DNA of 64,000 nt, taken from positions 19,813 to 83,812 of the forward strand of contig NZ_BAFT02000058.1 in NCBI RefSeq assembly GCF_000308475.2, given 5' to 3'. A program made the position numbers and the translations under genes. Shown here in pieces: positions 28,854 to 37,000 of this stretch. Numbering within the stretch: position 1 is the stretch's first letter; each line of letters opens with the position of its first letter. Below the pieces are notes generated by a model. The model was not told where the DNA came from. It saw nothing but the letters and a program-made list of their open reading frames with translations, and ran no database searches. This DNA comes from Nocardia brasiliensis NBRC 14402. GTDB lineage: Bacteria; Actinomycetota; Actinomycetes; Mycobacteriales; Mycobacteriaceae.

Positions 28854-28867
28854 CTACGATGCCGTAA
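28854..28867. promoter_or_regulatory. TTAC-N6-GTAA-like site upstream of the ferredoxin reductase
   Basis: CTACGATGCCGTAA resembles the operator-like palindrome before the second desaturase (TTACGGTACTGTAA) at both half sites, with the same 6 bp centre. It lies 54 bp before ATG 28921. Shared regulation of the desaturase block is an inference. Confidence 0.35.
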
Positions 28868-28920
28868 CCTTGCTGTGGCGTGGGCAGCGCATCCGACGAA
28901 CAGGAAGACGAACGGCAGCG

Positions 28921-30120
28921 ATGAGCTCGAAAAATGGGGGATTCTCCGTGCGCGGCGTGCGGGAGTGGCTGGAAGCTCCGGCCGCGAGCGTCGCCGAACG
29001 CGGCGGCAAGTTGAACGTGCTGCGGGGAGCCGTGGCCCGGGTCACCACCCCGTTGCTGCCGGACGACTACCTGCACCTGGCCAACCCGCTGTGGTCGGCG
29101 CGCGAGCTGCGCGGCCGAATCGTGGACGTGCGCAAGGAAACCGCCGACTCGGCCACCCTGGTGATCAAGCCGGGCTGGGGCTTCGACTTCAAATACGAAC
29201 CCGGTCAGTACATCGGCATCGGCGTGCTCGTCGACGGCCGCTGGCACTGGCGTTCCTATTCGCTGACCTGCCCGCCGAACTGGTCGGACCCGGGCGTCGG
29301 CGGTAAACGGGTCATCTCGATCGCGGTCAAGGCGATGCCGGAGGGTTTCCTGTCCAGCCACCTGGTCAGCGGTGTCCCGGTCGGCACCGTGGTGCGCCTG
29401 GCCGCGCCGCAGGGCGGTTTCGTGCTGCCCTACCCGCCGCCGGAGCGGGTGCTGTTCCTCACCGCGGGCAGCGGCATCACCCCGGTCATGGCGATGCTGC
29501 GGGCGATGGACCGGCGCGATCTGGTCACCGACGTGGTGCACCTGCACTCCGCGCGCACCGCGCAGGACGTGATGTTCGGCGCCGAGCTGCGCGATCTGCA
29601 CGACCGGTATGCCACTACCCACCCCGCCGACTCCGTCGGCGACCGTCCCCCGGCGAGTTTCACCTCCCACCTGCACCTCACCGGCGAGCAAGGCAAGTTC
29701 GCGCTGGCCGACCTGGACACGAAGTTCCCCGACTGGCGCGAGCGCCAGACCTGGGCCTGCGGCCCGGCCGCGATGCTCGACGAGATCGAGCACCACTGGC
29801 GCGAGGCCGGCCTGGCCGACCAGTTGCACGTCGAGCGATTCGAGATCGAGCGCTCCGCGGTGGGCGAGGGCGGCACGGTCAGTTTCGGCAAGACCGGGCG
29901 GACGGTCGAGGTGGACGGCGCGACCAGTCTGCTGGAGGCGGGCGAGTCGGCCGGCGTGCAGATGCCGTTCGGCTGCCGGATGGGCATCTGCCAAACCTGT
30001 GTCGTGACACTGAGTTCCGGCTACGTGCGCGATCTGCGCAACGGCGACGAGCATCGCGAAGGCGACAAGGTGCAGACCTGCATCTCCGCTGCGGCGGGGG
30101 ACTGCACGCTCGACGTCTAG
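28921..30120 (+). CDS. Ferredoxin-NAD(P)H reductase for fatty acid desaturase, Rv3230c homologue
   Basis: A 399-residue three-domain flavoprotein: FAD domain (about 55-150; HWRSYSLTCP), NAD(P) domain (LFLTAGSGITPVMAML; WACGPAAML) and C-terminal plant-type [2Fe-2S] ferredoxin with Cys352, 357, 360 and 387. In mycobacteria Rv3230c delivers electrons to the DesA3 stearoyl-CoA desaturase, and two desaturase genes follow directly here. ATG 28921 begins the family N-terminus. Confidence 0.92.
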   Translation: MSSKNGGFSVRGVREWLEAPAASVAERGGKLNVLRGAVARVTTPLLPDDYLHLANPLWSARELRGRIVDVRKETADSATLVIKPGWGFDFKYEPGQYIGIGVLVDGRWHWRSYSLTCPPNWSDPGVGGKRVISIAVKAMPEGFLSSHLVSGVPVGTVVRLAAPQGGFVLPYPPPERVLFLTAGSGITPVMAMLRAMDRRDLVTDVVHLHSARTAQDVMFGAELRDLHDRYATTHPADSVGDRPPASFTSHLHLTGEQGKFALADLDTKFPDWRERQTWACGPAAMLDEIEHHWREAGLADQLHVERFEIERSAVGEGGTVSFGKTGRTVEVDGATSLLEAGESAGVQMPFGCRMGICQTCVVTLSSGYVRDLRNGDEHREGDKVQTCISAAAGDCTLDV

Positions 30121-30225
30121 ACGACGCCACGGCGCGCCGGGCAACGCGGCCCGGCGACGACGACACGGCAGCACGGGGCACCCTTGGGTACCCTCGAAGC
30201 AAATCGAGTAGGGAAAGGACCCCCG

Positions 30226-31665
30226 GTGGCCATCACCGATATTCAGGCGTTCGCCCATCTCACGGCGGCCGACATCGAGACACTGGGGCAGGAACTCGAT
30301 TCGATCCGGCGTTCGGTGGAGCAGTCGCGCGGCGCACGTGACGCGAAGTACATCCGGCGCACCATCGCCGCGCAGCGCGGCCTCGAGGTGGCCGGGCGTG
30401 CGGTGCTGTTCGGCAGCCGCAACCGGTGGGCCTGGCTCACCGGCACCGCGTTGCTGTCGGTCGCCAAGATCATCGAGAACATGGAGCTCGGGCACAACGT
30501 CAGCCACGGGCAATGGGACTGGATGAACGATCCGGAGATCCACTCCAGCTCCTGGGAGTGGGATATGACGGGGCCCTCGTCGCAGTGGCGGCGGGCGCAC
30601 AACTACTCCCACCACACCTATACCAACGTGCTCGGCAAGGATGAGGACCTCGGCTTCGGCATCCTGCGGATGACCCGCGACGAGCCGTGGAAGCCGATCC
30701 ACCTGGTGCAGCCGGTGGCGAACCTGGTGCTCGCGGCCACCTTCGAGTGGGGCATCGCGCTGCACGACTGGAGCATCGAGAAGGAACTGGCCGACACCCC
30801 GCGCTGGGAAGTGATGTCGCCGCCGAACGTGGAGTTCGGTCGCAAGATCGCCCGCCAGGTGACCAAGGACTTCCTGCTCTACCCGGCGCTCACCGGCCCG
30901 GCGTTCAAGTCGACGCTGAAGGCGAACGCGACCGCGAATCTGATCCGCAACCTGTGGGCCTACGCCGTGATCTTCTGCGGCCACTTCCCCGACGGCGCCG
31001 AGAAGTTCACCATCGAACAGCTCGAGGGTGAGACCAGCGGCGAATGGTATCTGCGGCAGATGCTCGGCAGTGCCAATTTCAAGGCGGGTCCCGCCATGGC
31101 GTTCATGAGCGGCAATCTCTGCTACCAGATCGAACACCACCTGTTCCCGGACCTGCCGAGCAATCGGTACCCGGAGATCGCGGTGCGGGTGCGCGAACTG
31201 TGCGACAAGTACGACCTGCCGTACACCACGGGCTCGCTCGGCAAGCAGTACCTGCTCGCCTTCCGGACCATCCACAAGCTGGCCCTGCCGGACCGCTTCC
31301 TGAAGGCCACCTCCGACAACGCGCCCGAGACCTCCTCGGAACGCAAGTTCGCGGGCATCACGCTGCCGTCGCTGCCCAGCGCGGAGACGGCGCACTGGCT
31401 CGGCGTCGACCCGGAAACCGGGCAGCGCCGCGGCCTGCGCTCTGCCCTGCGCGAGGCCAAGGTGGTGCTGAAGGAGAAGGCCCAGCAGGAGAAGGAGATG
31501 CTGCGCGAGGCCAAGCGCGCCCTCAAGGAGAAGGCCGAGCACGAAAAGGTGGTGCTGCGCGAGGCCACCCAGGCCCTGCAGGACCGAGCCCGCCAAGAGC
31601 AGGCTTCGCTGCGCCGAAAGGCCGTACGCGAGAGGGCTTTGTGGCGACTGCGGCGTAGCCGCTAG
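30226..31665 (+). CDS. desA3: Acyl-CoA/fatty acid desaturase DesA3-like with C-terminal helical repeats
   Basis: A 479-residue membrane di-iron desaturase. Histidine boxes: GHNVSH (90-94), HNYSHH (125-130) and QIEHHLFPD. It probably introduces a delta-9 double bond into acyl-CoA using the upstream reductase. Beyond the usual end (about residue 405) it carries three tandem 18-residue units beginning LREA (408-461), predicted as a long charged helix. Its paralogue downstream lacks this tail. GTG 30226 follows GGGAAAGGA. Confidence 0.92.
   Translation: MAITDIQAFAHLTAADIETLGQELDSIRRSVEQSRGARDAKYIRRTIAAQRGLEVAGRAVLFGSRNRWAWLTGTALLSVAKIIENMELGHNVSHGQWDWMNDPEIHSSSWEWDMTGPSSQWRRAHNYSHHTYTNVLGKDEDLGFGILRMTRDEPWKPIHLVQPVANLVLAATFEWGIALHDWSIEKELADTPRWEVMSPPNVEFGRKIARQVTKDFLLYPALTGPAFKSTLKANATANLIRNLWAYAVIFCGHFPDGAEKFTIEQLEGETSGEWYLRQMLGSANFKAGPAMAFMSGNLCYQIEHHLFPDLPSNRYPEIAVRVRELCDKYDLPYTTGSLGKQYLLAFRTIHKLALPDRFLKATSDNAPETSSERKFAGITLPSLPSAETAHWLGVDPETGQRRGLRSALREAKVVLKEKAQQEKEMLREAKRALKEKAEHEKVVLREATQALQDRARQEQASLRRKAVRERALWRLRRSR
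31447..31608 (+). repeat. Three 54 bp tandem repeats inside the desaturase gene
   Basis: Units 31447-31500, 31501-31554 and 31555-31608 all begin CTGCGCGAGGCCA and encode LREA(K/T)xxL(K/Q)(E/D)(K/R)A 18-mers. The third is more diverged. A partial fourth begins at 31609. Eighteen residues equal five alpha-helical turns. Confidence 0.85.
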
Positions 31666-31676
31666 CCGACCCGGGA

Positions 31677-31704
31677 CACCGGTACCCGCACCCGGGTACC
31701 GGTG
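31677..31704 (+). terminator. Hairpin after the first desaturase
   Basis: A perfect 11 bp stem (31677-31687 with 31694-31704) lies 11 bp after the stop. It lacks a T-run but is in terminator position and separates the two desaturase genes. Confidence 0.6.
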
Positions 31705-31905
31705 CGCACTCCGCCTGCCGGGAGACGAAGCACACGGCTTGCGCGGAGCGGGCTCGCGGGTGCAAACCGAGCGTCCGCGTGACTGACGGCCGCGATGGAA
31801 GGCTATGCGGGAGAAGGCTTTACGCCGCACTGCGGACGCCGCCCAATTACCATCTTCCGATCGTGTTCGCAATGCGGGATTTGCCACACCGCGGTGGCGC
31901 AGCTC

Positions 31906-31940
31906 GTAACCTACGGTCACGTAACTTACGGTACTGTAAC
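31906..31940. promoter_or_regulatory. Operator-like repeats before the second desaturase
   Basis: A 15 bp unit GTAAC(C/T)TACGGTNNN is repeated twice plus a partial third copy, ending 4 bp before ATG 31945. Within it, TTACGGTACTGTAA (31926-31939) is a near-perfect TTAC-N6-GTAA palindrome. Placement over the start region suits a TetR-type repressor. Confidence 0.6.
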
Positions 31941-31944
31941 CGCC

Positions 31945-33201
31945 ATGGCGATCTCGGATGTCAAGGAATACGCACACCTCACCGAGGCCGACGTGGAAGC
32001 ACTCGGCGCGGAGTTCGACGCGATTCGTCGCGATATCGAGGAATCGCGCGGTGCGCGCGACGCGAACTACATCCGTAACGTCATCCGGCTCCAGCGCGCC
32101 CTCGAGATCGGCGGCCGCGGCGTCCTGTTCGCCAGCTTCCTACCGCCCGCCTGGATCGCCGGCGTCGCCATGCTCAGCACCGCCAAGATCATCGAGAACA
32201 TGGAGATCGGGCACAACACCATGCACGGCCAGTGGGACTGGATGAACGATCCGGAAATCCACTCCAGCTCCTGGGAATGGGACAACGCGGGCGCGGCCAA
32301 GCACTGGAAGCACACGCACAACTACCTGCACCACAAGTACACCAATGTGCTCGGCATGGACGACGACATCGGCTACGGCCTGCTGCGCGTCACCCGCGAC
32401 CAGCGGTGGAAGCCGTTCAACCTGGGCAACCCGATCTACAACCTGGTGCTGCAGCTGCTGTTCGAATACGGCGTCTCGATCCAGCACATGGAGCTGGGCA
32501 AGCTGGCCGCGGGCCGGTTCAAGCCGGGCACGCCCGAGCGCGCCGAGTTCGACCGCAAGCGCACCGAGGCGCTGACCAAGATGGGCAAGCAGATCCTCAA
32601 GGATTACGTGATCTTCCCCGCCCTCACCGGTCCGGCCTTCCTCACCACGCTCACCGCCAACCTGGCCGCCAACGCCATCCGCAACGTGTGGTCCAACGCC
32701 GTGATCTTCTGCGGTCACTTCCCCGACGGCGCGGAGAAGTTCACCAAGGCCGATATCGACAACGAGACCAAGGGCCAGTGGTACCTGCGGCAGATGCTCG
32801 GCAGCGCCAACATCTCCGGCGGTCCGCTCACCCACTTCATGACGGGCAATCTGAGCCACCAGATCGAACATCACCTGTTCCCCGATCTGCCGAGCAACCG
32901 GTACGCCGAGATCGCGGTCCGGGTCCGGGAGCTCGCCGAGAAGTACGACCTGCCCTACACCACCGGCTCGCTGCCGGTGCAGTACTTCAAGGCCTGGCGC
33001 ACCATCCTCAAGCTCTCGCTGCCGAACAAGTACCTGCGCGACACCGCCGACGATGCGCCCGAGACCGCCTCGGAACGCAAGTTCGCGGGCAACACCGTCG
33101 CCACCATCGACCCGGTCACCGGTAAGCGGCGCGGCCTGCGCACCGCCCTCGCCGCCGGACGCCGCCGCCTGAACCGCCGCACCCCCGCATACGCGGGCTG
33201 A
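31945..33201 (+). CDS. Second fatty acid desaturase, DesA3 paralogue
   Basis: A 418-residue desaturase closely similar to the preceding one (shared IIENME(L/I)GHN, WNDPEIHSSSWEWD-like block, CGHFPDGAEKFT, QIEHHLFPDLPSNRY). All three histidine boxes are intact: GHNTMH, HNYLHH, QIEHH. It lacks the long helical tail and ends RRRLNRRTPAYAG. It has its own palindromic promoter, so it is probably regulated separately from desA3. Likely a tandem duplication. Confidence 0.92.
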   Translation: MAISDVKEYAHLTEADVEALGAEFDAIRRDIEESRGARDANYIRNVIRLQRALEIGGRGVLFASFLPPAWIAGVAMLSTAKIIENMEIGHNTMHGQWDWMNDPEIHSSSWEWDNAGAAKHWKHTHNYLHHKYTNVLGMDDDIGYGLLRVTRDQRWKPFNLGNPIYNLVLQLLFEYGVSIQHMELGKLAAGRFKPGTPERAEFDRKRTEALTKMGKQILKDYVIFPALTGPAFLTTLTANLAANAIRNVWSNAVIFCGHFPDGAEKFTKADIDNETKGQWYLRQMLGSANISGGPLTHFMTGNLSHQIEHHLFPDLPSNRYAEIAVRVRELAEKYDLPYTTGSLPVQYFKAWRTILKLSLPNKYLRDTADDAPETASERKFAGNTVATIDPVTGKRRGLRTALAAGRRRLNRRTPAYAG

Positions 33202-33214
33202 ACCGCCTCCCCCC

Positions 33215-33282
33215 GCACCCTTTCCGTCCTCTCGCACCCGTTTCCGCTGGGCACAGCGGGTGCGCGAACACGGAAAGGGTGC
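33215..33282. terminator. Nested inverted repeats after the second desaturase
   Basis: An outer 13 bp perfect inverted repeat (33215-33227 with 33270-33282) encloses an inner 8 bp one (33233-33240 with 33257-33264). The outer arms read GCACCCTTTCCGT. It is in terminator position but is larger than a simple terminator. Confidence 0.55.
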
Positions 33283-33320
33283 GTGTTCGTTGCGGCGGAC
33301 CCGGCTGGTTGACTGAGCGC

Positions 33321-33956
33321 GTGGGTGCTGACGGTCTGAGTGTTTACGACGCGATCCGGTTGCGGCGCGACGTGCGGGCGGAGTTCACCGGCGAGGTGCT
33401 CGACGACAGCACGCTGTGGCGGTTGCTGGAGGCCGCGCACCGGGCGCCCAGCGTCGGTAATTCGCAGCCCTGGGATTTCGTGGTGGTGCGGGACCCGGCC
33501 ACGCTGCGCGCCTTCGCCGCGCACGTGGCGGACAAGCGCGTCGAGTTCCGCGACGCGCTCCCGCCGGAGCGGGCCGCGACCTTCGAACCGATCAAGATCG
33601 AGGGCATCGTCGAGAGCGGCACCGGGATCGTGGTGACCTACGATCCCGGCCGCGGCGGACCGCAGGTGCTCGGCCGCGCCACCATCCCCGAGACAGGCGT
33701 CTTCTCCGCGGTGCTCGCGATCCAGAATCTCTGGCTCGCCGCGACCGCCGAGGGCATCGGGGTCGGCTGGGTGTCGTTCTACGCGCCCGAATTCCTCGCC
33801 GAACTCGTCGGGCTGCCCCCGGGCGTGCATCCGGTCGCGTGGCTATGCGCCGGACCGGTGCACAGCTTCCAGCAGATCCCCGATCTGGAACGCTTCGGCT
33901 GGCGCACCGGGCGTCCGCTGGCCGAGGCCGTGCACCACGAGGTCTACCGAAAGTAG
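33321..33956 (+). CDS. bluB: BluB, 5,6-dimethylbenzimidazole synthase
   Basis: A 211-residue nitroreductase-fold enzyme that converts reduced FMN into the lower ligand of vitamin B12. Family blocks: RRDVRAEFTG, RAPSVGNSQPWDFVVV, ATIPETGVFSAVLAIQNLWLAATAEGIGVGWVSFY. GTG 33321 gives the standard length. No other cobalamin gene and no B12 riboswitch is adjacent. Confidence 0.92.
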   Translation: MGADGLSVYDAIRLRRDVRAEFTGEVLDDSTLWRLLEAAHRAPSVGNSQPWDFVVVRDPATLRAFAAHVADKRVEFRDALPPERAATFEPIKIEGIVESGTGIVVTYDPGRGGPQVLGRATIPETGVFSAVLAIQNLWLAATAEGIGVGWVSFYAPEFLAELVGLPPGVHPVAWLCAGPVHSFQQIPDLERFGWRTGRPLAEAVHHEVYRK

Positions 33957-34093
33957 TTCGCTGTATTGCATTTTGATGCACACTCCGGCGCGTCGTGCGG
34001 CGTGTCCCAGTGCATCCGCGCAGAATGTCTGCGTCCCCGCGCCACGACCGGAGGCATGGGGGTCGGGGTCGTGGGGTTCAGCTGCTCATCAAT

Positions 34094-34117
34094 TGGGTAC
34101 GTCCTTGTACGCACCCA
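34094..34117. promoter_or_regulatory. Imperfect palindrome upstream of a small orphan gene
   Basis: TGGGTACGT and ACGCACCCA (one mismatch) are separated by 6 bp, 37 bp before ATG 34155. It is a possible operator or attenuator for the small gene. Confidence 0.35.
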
Positions 34118-34154
34118 TCTCGGATGCAGCGTTCTTCGGCTCAGGAGGTTTGCC

Positions 34155-34397
34155 ATGGCCAATGTCGACGCCGTCCGGCTGTCGAACGAGCTTGGCATCG
34201 ATCTGGCACACGCAATGCTGCGCCTGCGCAGGGAGGGCCGCCCCGGCGAGTCCAACCACGACACGTGCCTGCGGATCATCGCCGACGAGGTCCGCAAACC
34301 GCAGACCCCGAAGCGCGACACCCACGTGTTCCGGACACGTCCCGCGGCGGACGGCACATTGCCGCTGCTACCACCCACCCGCGCCCGGCACCGCTGA
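34155..34397 (+). CDS. Small hypothetical protein, 80 residues
   Basis: A short basic protein starting MANVDAVRLSNELGIDLAHA. AGGAGG lies at 34143-34148 with good spacing, which supports it as a real gene. The first 50 residues could form two helices (AHAMLRLRREGRPGESNHDTCLRIIADEV) and the C-terminus is Pro/Arg-rich. No family recognised. A minisatellite starts 27 bp after its stop. Confidence 0.6.
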   Translation: MANVDAVRLSNELGIDLAHAMLRLRREGRPGESNHDTCLRIIADEVRKPQTPKRDTHVFRTRPAADGTLPLLPPTRARHR

Positions 34398-34423
34398 CCC
34401 GTACCCGGATCGCCCGAAAAGCG

Positions 34424-34832
34424 CAGTGCGCCAGCCCGAAGCACCGCGCCGACCGAACGCTGCGCCAGCCCGAAAACTCTGCGCCAACCCGAAAACTCTG
34501 CGCCAACCCGAAACCACTACGCCTACCTGAAAGCGCTGCGCCGTCCGGAAACCACTGCGCCAGCCGAAAACGCTGCGCCAACGAGGCACCGCCCCAACCC
34601 GGCACCACTGCGCCAACCGAAACGCTGCGCCAGCCTGAAGCACTACGCCAACCCGAAACCACAGCGCCAACCGAAACGCTGGGCCAGCCTGAAGCACTAC
34701 GCCAGCGAAGCACTGCGCCAGTCCGAAAGCACAGCGCCAGCGAAGCACTGCGCAAGCCCGAGAGCACTGCGCAAGCCCGAGAGCACTGCGCAAGCCCGAG
34801 AGCACTGCGCCGACCTGAAAGGCACTGCGCCA
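34424..34832. repeat. Degenerate minisatellite, about 23 units of 16-20 bp
   Basis: About 409 bp consists of head-to-tail units close to ACTGCGCCAACCCGAAAGC, varying from 16 to 20 bp. Three units (34747-34765, 34766-34784, 34785-34803) are identical. A higher-order period of three units is visible around 34604-34710. It lies between convergent genes. Frames through it are open on both strands but look like translated repeat, not protein. Confidence 0.88.
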
Positions 34833-34854
34833 GGTGTGATCCCAGGGTGGGCGC

Positions 34855-35337
34855 TCACCAGCGCAGCACGACCTCGTGCTCGTTGTCCAGGATCCGTCCC
34901 GTCGGCACGAAACCCAGCGACCGATAGAACCCCGCGGGACTGCCCGGCCCGGTCGCGTAGCTGGTGTACAGCTCGCGTGTGCCCTGCGCCGTCAGCCGAT
35001 CGATGAGCGCGCGCAGCGCCGCCCGCCCGATCCCGCGTCCCTGCGCCGGGCCCGCGACCATGAAGCGCCACAGGAAAACACCCCGCAGGTCGGGGTGGTC
35101 CTCGTCCAACCCGAGATGCACCATCAGGAATCCGGCGGGCGCCTCGTCGGCGTAGACGGCGCGAAACCACAGGCAGTCCGAAAAGTGGGCCTCGGCAATG
35201 GAAATGCCGTTGTCGATCACCATGGGACGCTGCTGCGCGCTCAGCGTCTCACTCAAACTGCATACCGCGTAGAGGTTCTCGCGGTCGATACGGCGCAGCT
35301 CGATGCGCCGCGGCGCGGCCCCGGTCGATTCGGTCAT
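34855..35337 (-). CDS. GNAT N-acetyltransferase
   Basis: A 160-residue acetyltransferase. The acetyl-CoA loop is in FMVAGPAQGRGIGRAALRAL, and the C-terminal PAGFYRSLGFVPTGRI is the usual GNAT end. The DNLYAV-like start and DFLMVHLGLDEDHPDLRGV-like middle resemble diamine/spermidine acetyltransferase-type members. The substrate is unknown. It is a single gene beside the minisatellite. Confidence 0.85.
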   Translation of the reverse strand: MTESTGAAPRRIELRRIDRENLYAVCSLSETLSAQQRPMVIDNGISIAEAHFSDCLWFRAVYADEAPAGFLMVHLGLDEDHPDLRGVFLWRFMVAGPAQGRGIGRAALRALIDRLTAQGTRELYTSYATGPGSPAGFYRSLGFVPTGRILDNEHEVVLRW

Positions 35338-35383
35338 ACACCTTGGTACTGCGCCGACCGGGGCCCGCTCAACCGGTTTTCGG

Positions 35384-36677
35384 TCAGACCCGTTCCAGCA
35401 CGGCCGAGGCGCCGATGCCGCCCGCGGCGCAGATGCCGAGCAGCGCGGCGTTCTTACCGGTGCTGGCCAGTTCGTTCGCCATCGTGGTCACCATTCGCGC
35501 GCCGGTGGCGCCGAACGGGTGACCGAGCGACACCGAACCGCCGTGCACATTGAGCTTGTCGATATCCACCTCGCCGACGGCGGTTTCCCGGTCGAGCCGC
35601 GTCTTGGCCCACTCGGCGCTGGCCAGCGCCGACAGCACCGAGAGCGTCTGCGCCGCGAAAGCCTCGTGGATATCGACGAAATCGATGTCGCCCAGCGACA
35701 TTCCGGCCTTGTCCAGCGCCCGCGGCATGGAGATCGCCGGGCCGATCAGCACCTGGTCGGTGGGGTCGACACTGACGTAGCTCCACGAGCGGAAGGCGGC
35801 AAGCGGCCGGTAACCGAGCGCGGCGGCCTTCTCCTCGCTCATCAGCAGCACGGCGGACGCGCCGTCGGTGAGCGGGCTGGCGTTGCCCGCGGTCACCGTG
35901 CCGTTTTCGGCGAAAACCGGCTTCAGTTTCGACAGTTTTTCGATGCTGGTGTTGCCGCGGACCAGTCCGTCGCGGTCGATCTCGACGCCCTCGGGCGTGC
36001 GGACCCGCAGCACCTCGTCGTCGAACCGGCCCGATTCGATCGCGGCGGCGGCCCGATTATGCGAGCGGGCGGCGAACTCGTCCTGGTCGGCGCGGCTGAT
36101 GCCGTGGATGCGGGCCATCTTCTCGGCCGACTCCCCCATCACCTCGCCGGTGGTGCGTTCGGCGATCTTCGGCCGGCTCGGCAGGATATCGGTGAACGGC
36201 GCCAGCTGGCGGATCGCGGTCAGGTAATCCTTCGGCTTCGGTTTGCCCAGCGCCAGCGGCGCCGCCGCGTGCACCACCGACTGCGGCAGTTTCACCTCGG
36301 CGTTGGAGGTGGAATCGCTGCCGCCGGCGATCATGATGTCGTATTCGCCGCGCTCGATCGCGGCCACGGCGGAGGTGACCGCCTGCAGGCCGGACGCGCA
36401 GGCCCTGGTCACGGTGTGGCCCTCGCAGCCGGGGTCGAGCGCGAGGTCCAGGGCGATCTCACGGGCGATGTTCGGCGCCGCGCTGGGCAGGATGACCCCG
36501 CCCCAGACGATGGCCTCTACCTGGGCGCCGGGGCAGCCCGGTGCGCTCCAGCAGGCCCCGGACCGCGGCATCGGCGAGCGCGATGGAATCCATCCGGGTG
36601 TATCCGGTGAACGCACGCACGAACGGCGTGCGCGCACCGGACACGATAACGGCACGGCGAGCAGCCTTGGTGGCCAT
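35384..36677 (-). pseudogene. Acetyl-CoA C-acyltransferase (thiolase), frameshifted
   Basis: A thiolase whose N-terminal 49 residues (MATKAARRAVIVSGARTPFV onward) are in one frame and the remaining 381 in another. The break is at a run of four G (36530-36533). Removing one restores ERTGLPGAQVEAIVWGG. All catalytic features remain: nucleophilic Cys in TRACASGLQAV, His in LGHPFGATGARM, Cys in CAAGGIGA. Restored length 430 is normal, so this is either a recent mutation or a sequence error. It would act in fatty acid beta-oxidation. Confidence 0.85.
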
Positions 36678-36709
36678 GCGATTTCCTTTCGAGAGATCTA
36701 TGGCCACCA

Positions 36710-36729
36710 AACTTACTCCTAAGTAAGTT
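36710..36729. promoter_or_regulatory. Palindromic operator of the thiolase gene
   Basis: AACTTACT-CCTA-AGTAAGTT is a perfect 8 bp inverted repeat, 33 bp before the thiolase start. Its core is TTAC-N6-GTAA, the same form as the desaturase site. A TetR-type lipid-metabolism repressor is the likely binder (inference). Confidence 0.6.
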
Positions 36730-36916
36730 CACCGTCGACCCCCTTCGCCGACGGTGACCCGTGCGCAGCAGCGGCGATCCCCTCCACCGTCGCTGAAACC
36801 CGGCCTGCCACGCGCCGTTGCGCAACAGACCGGAGGCGCCCGTTCCGACGAACGCCCCTGCTCGTCCCGGAACACTCCGCAAGACCGATGTCGGCTGAAA
36901 CTTCGGCGCGTCAGAA

Positions 36917-36963
36917 CAGTAGCAATATTTCTACTGATTTTTCAAACCTTTTCTATTGGTTTG
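36917..36963. promoter_or_regulatory. Two palindromes in the AT-rich promoter of the HTH gene
   Basis: CAGTAG-N8-CTACTG (36917-36936) and CAAACC-N9-GGTTTG (36943-36963) are both perfect inverted repeats, just upstream of ATG 37001. They may be operators for the encoded HTH proteins. Confidence 0.45.
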
Positions 36964-37000
36964 CTTTCTGTCGCGGTCGGGCTCTACTCTGAAGCTCACT

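Larger units (their letters stand above)
36678..37000. other. Gene-free divergent promoter region
   Basis: About 323 bp between the thiolase and HTH starts. The thiolase side carries a perfect 20 bp palindrome; the HTH side (36900-37000) is unusually AT-rich and contains two perfect inverted repeats. The middle, 36735-36900, shows nothing recognisable. Confidence 0.55.

Noticed and set aside
28816..31977. Minus-strand open frame of 1053 codons opposite the reductase and desaturase
   Set aside because: Antisense shadow of two genes with full motif sets.
33202..33320. Cobalamin riboswitch before bluB
   Set aside because: The nested hairpins do not contain a B12-box-like conserved core and fit a terminator for the upstream gene better.
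34368..34805. Open frames through the minisatellite as possible repeat proteins
   Set aside because: Unit length varies from 16 to 20 bp, so the encoded peptide repeat changes frame from unit to unit; no ribosome site.
34424..34832. CRISPR array
   Set aside because: There are no unique spacers between constant repeats; units are directly adjacent and degenerate.
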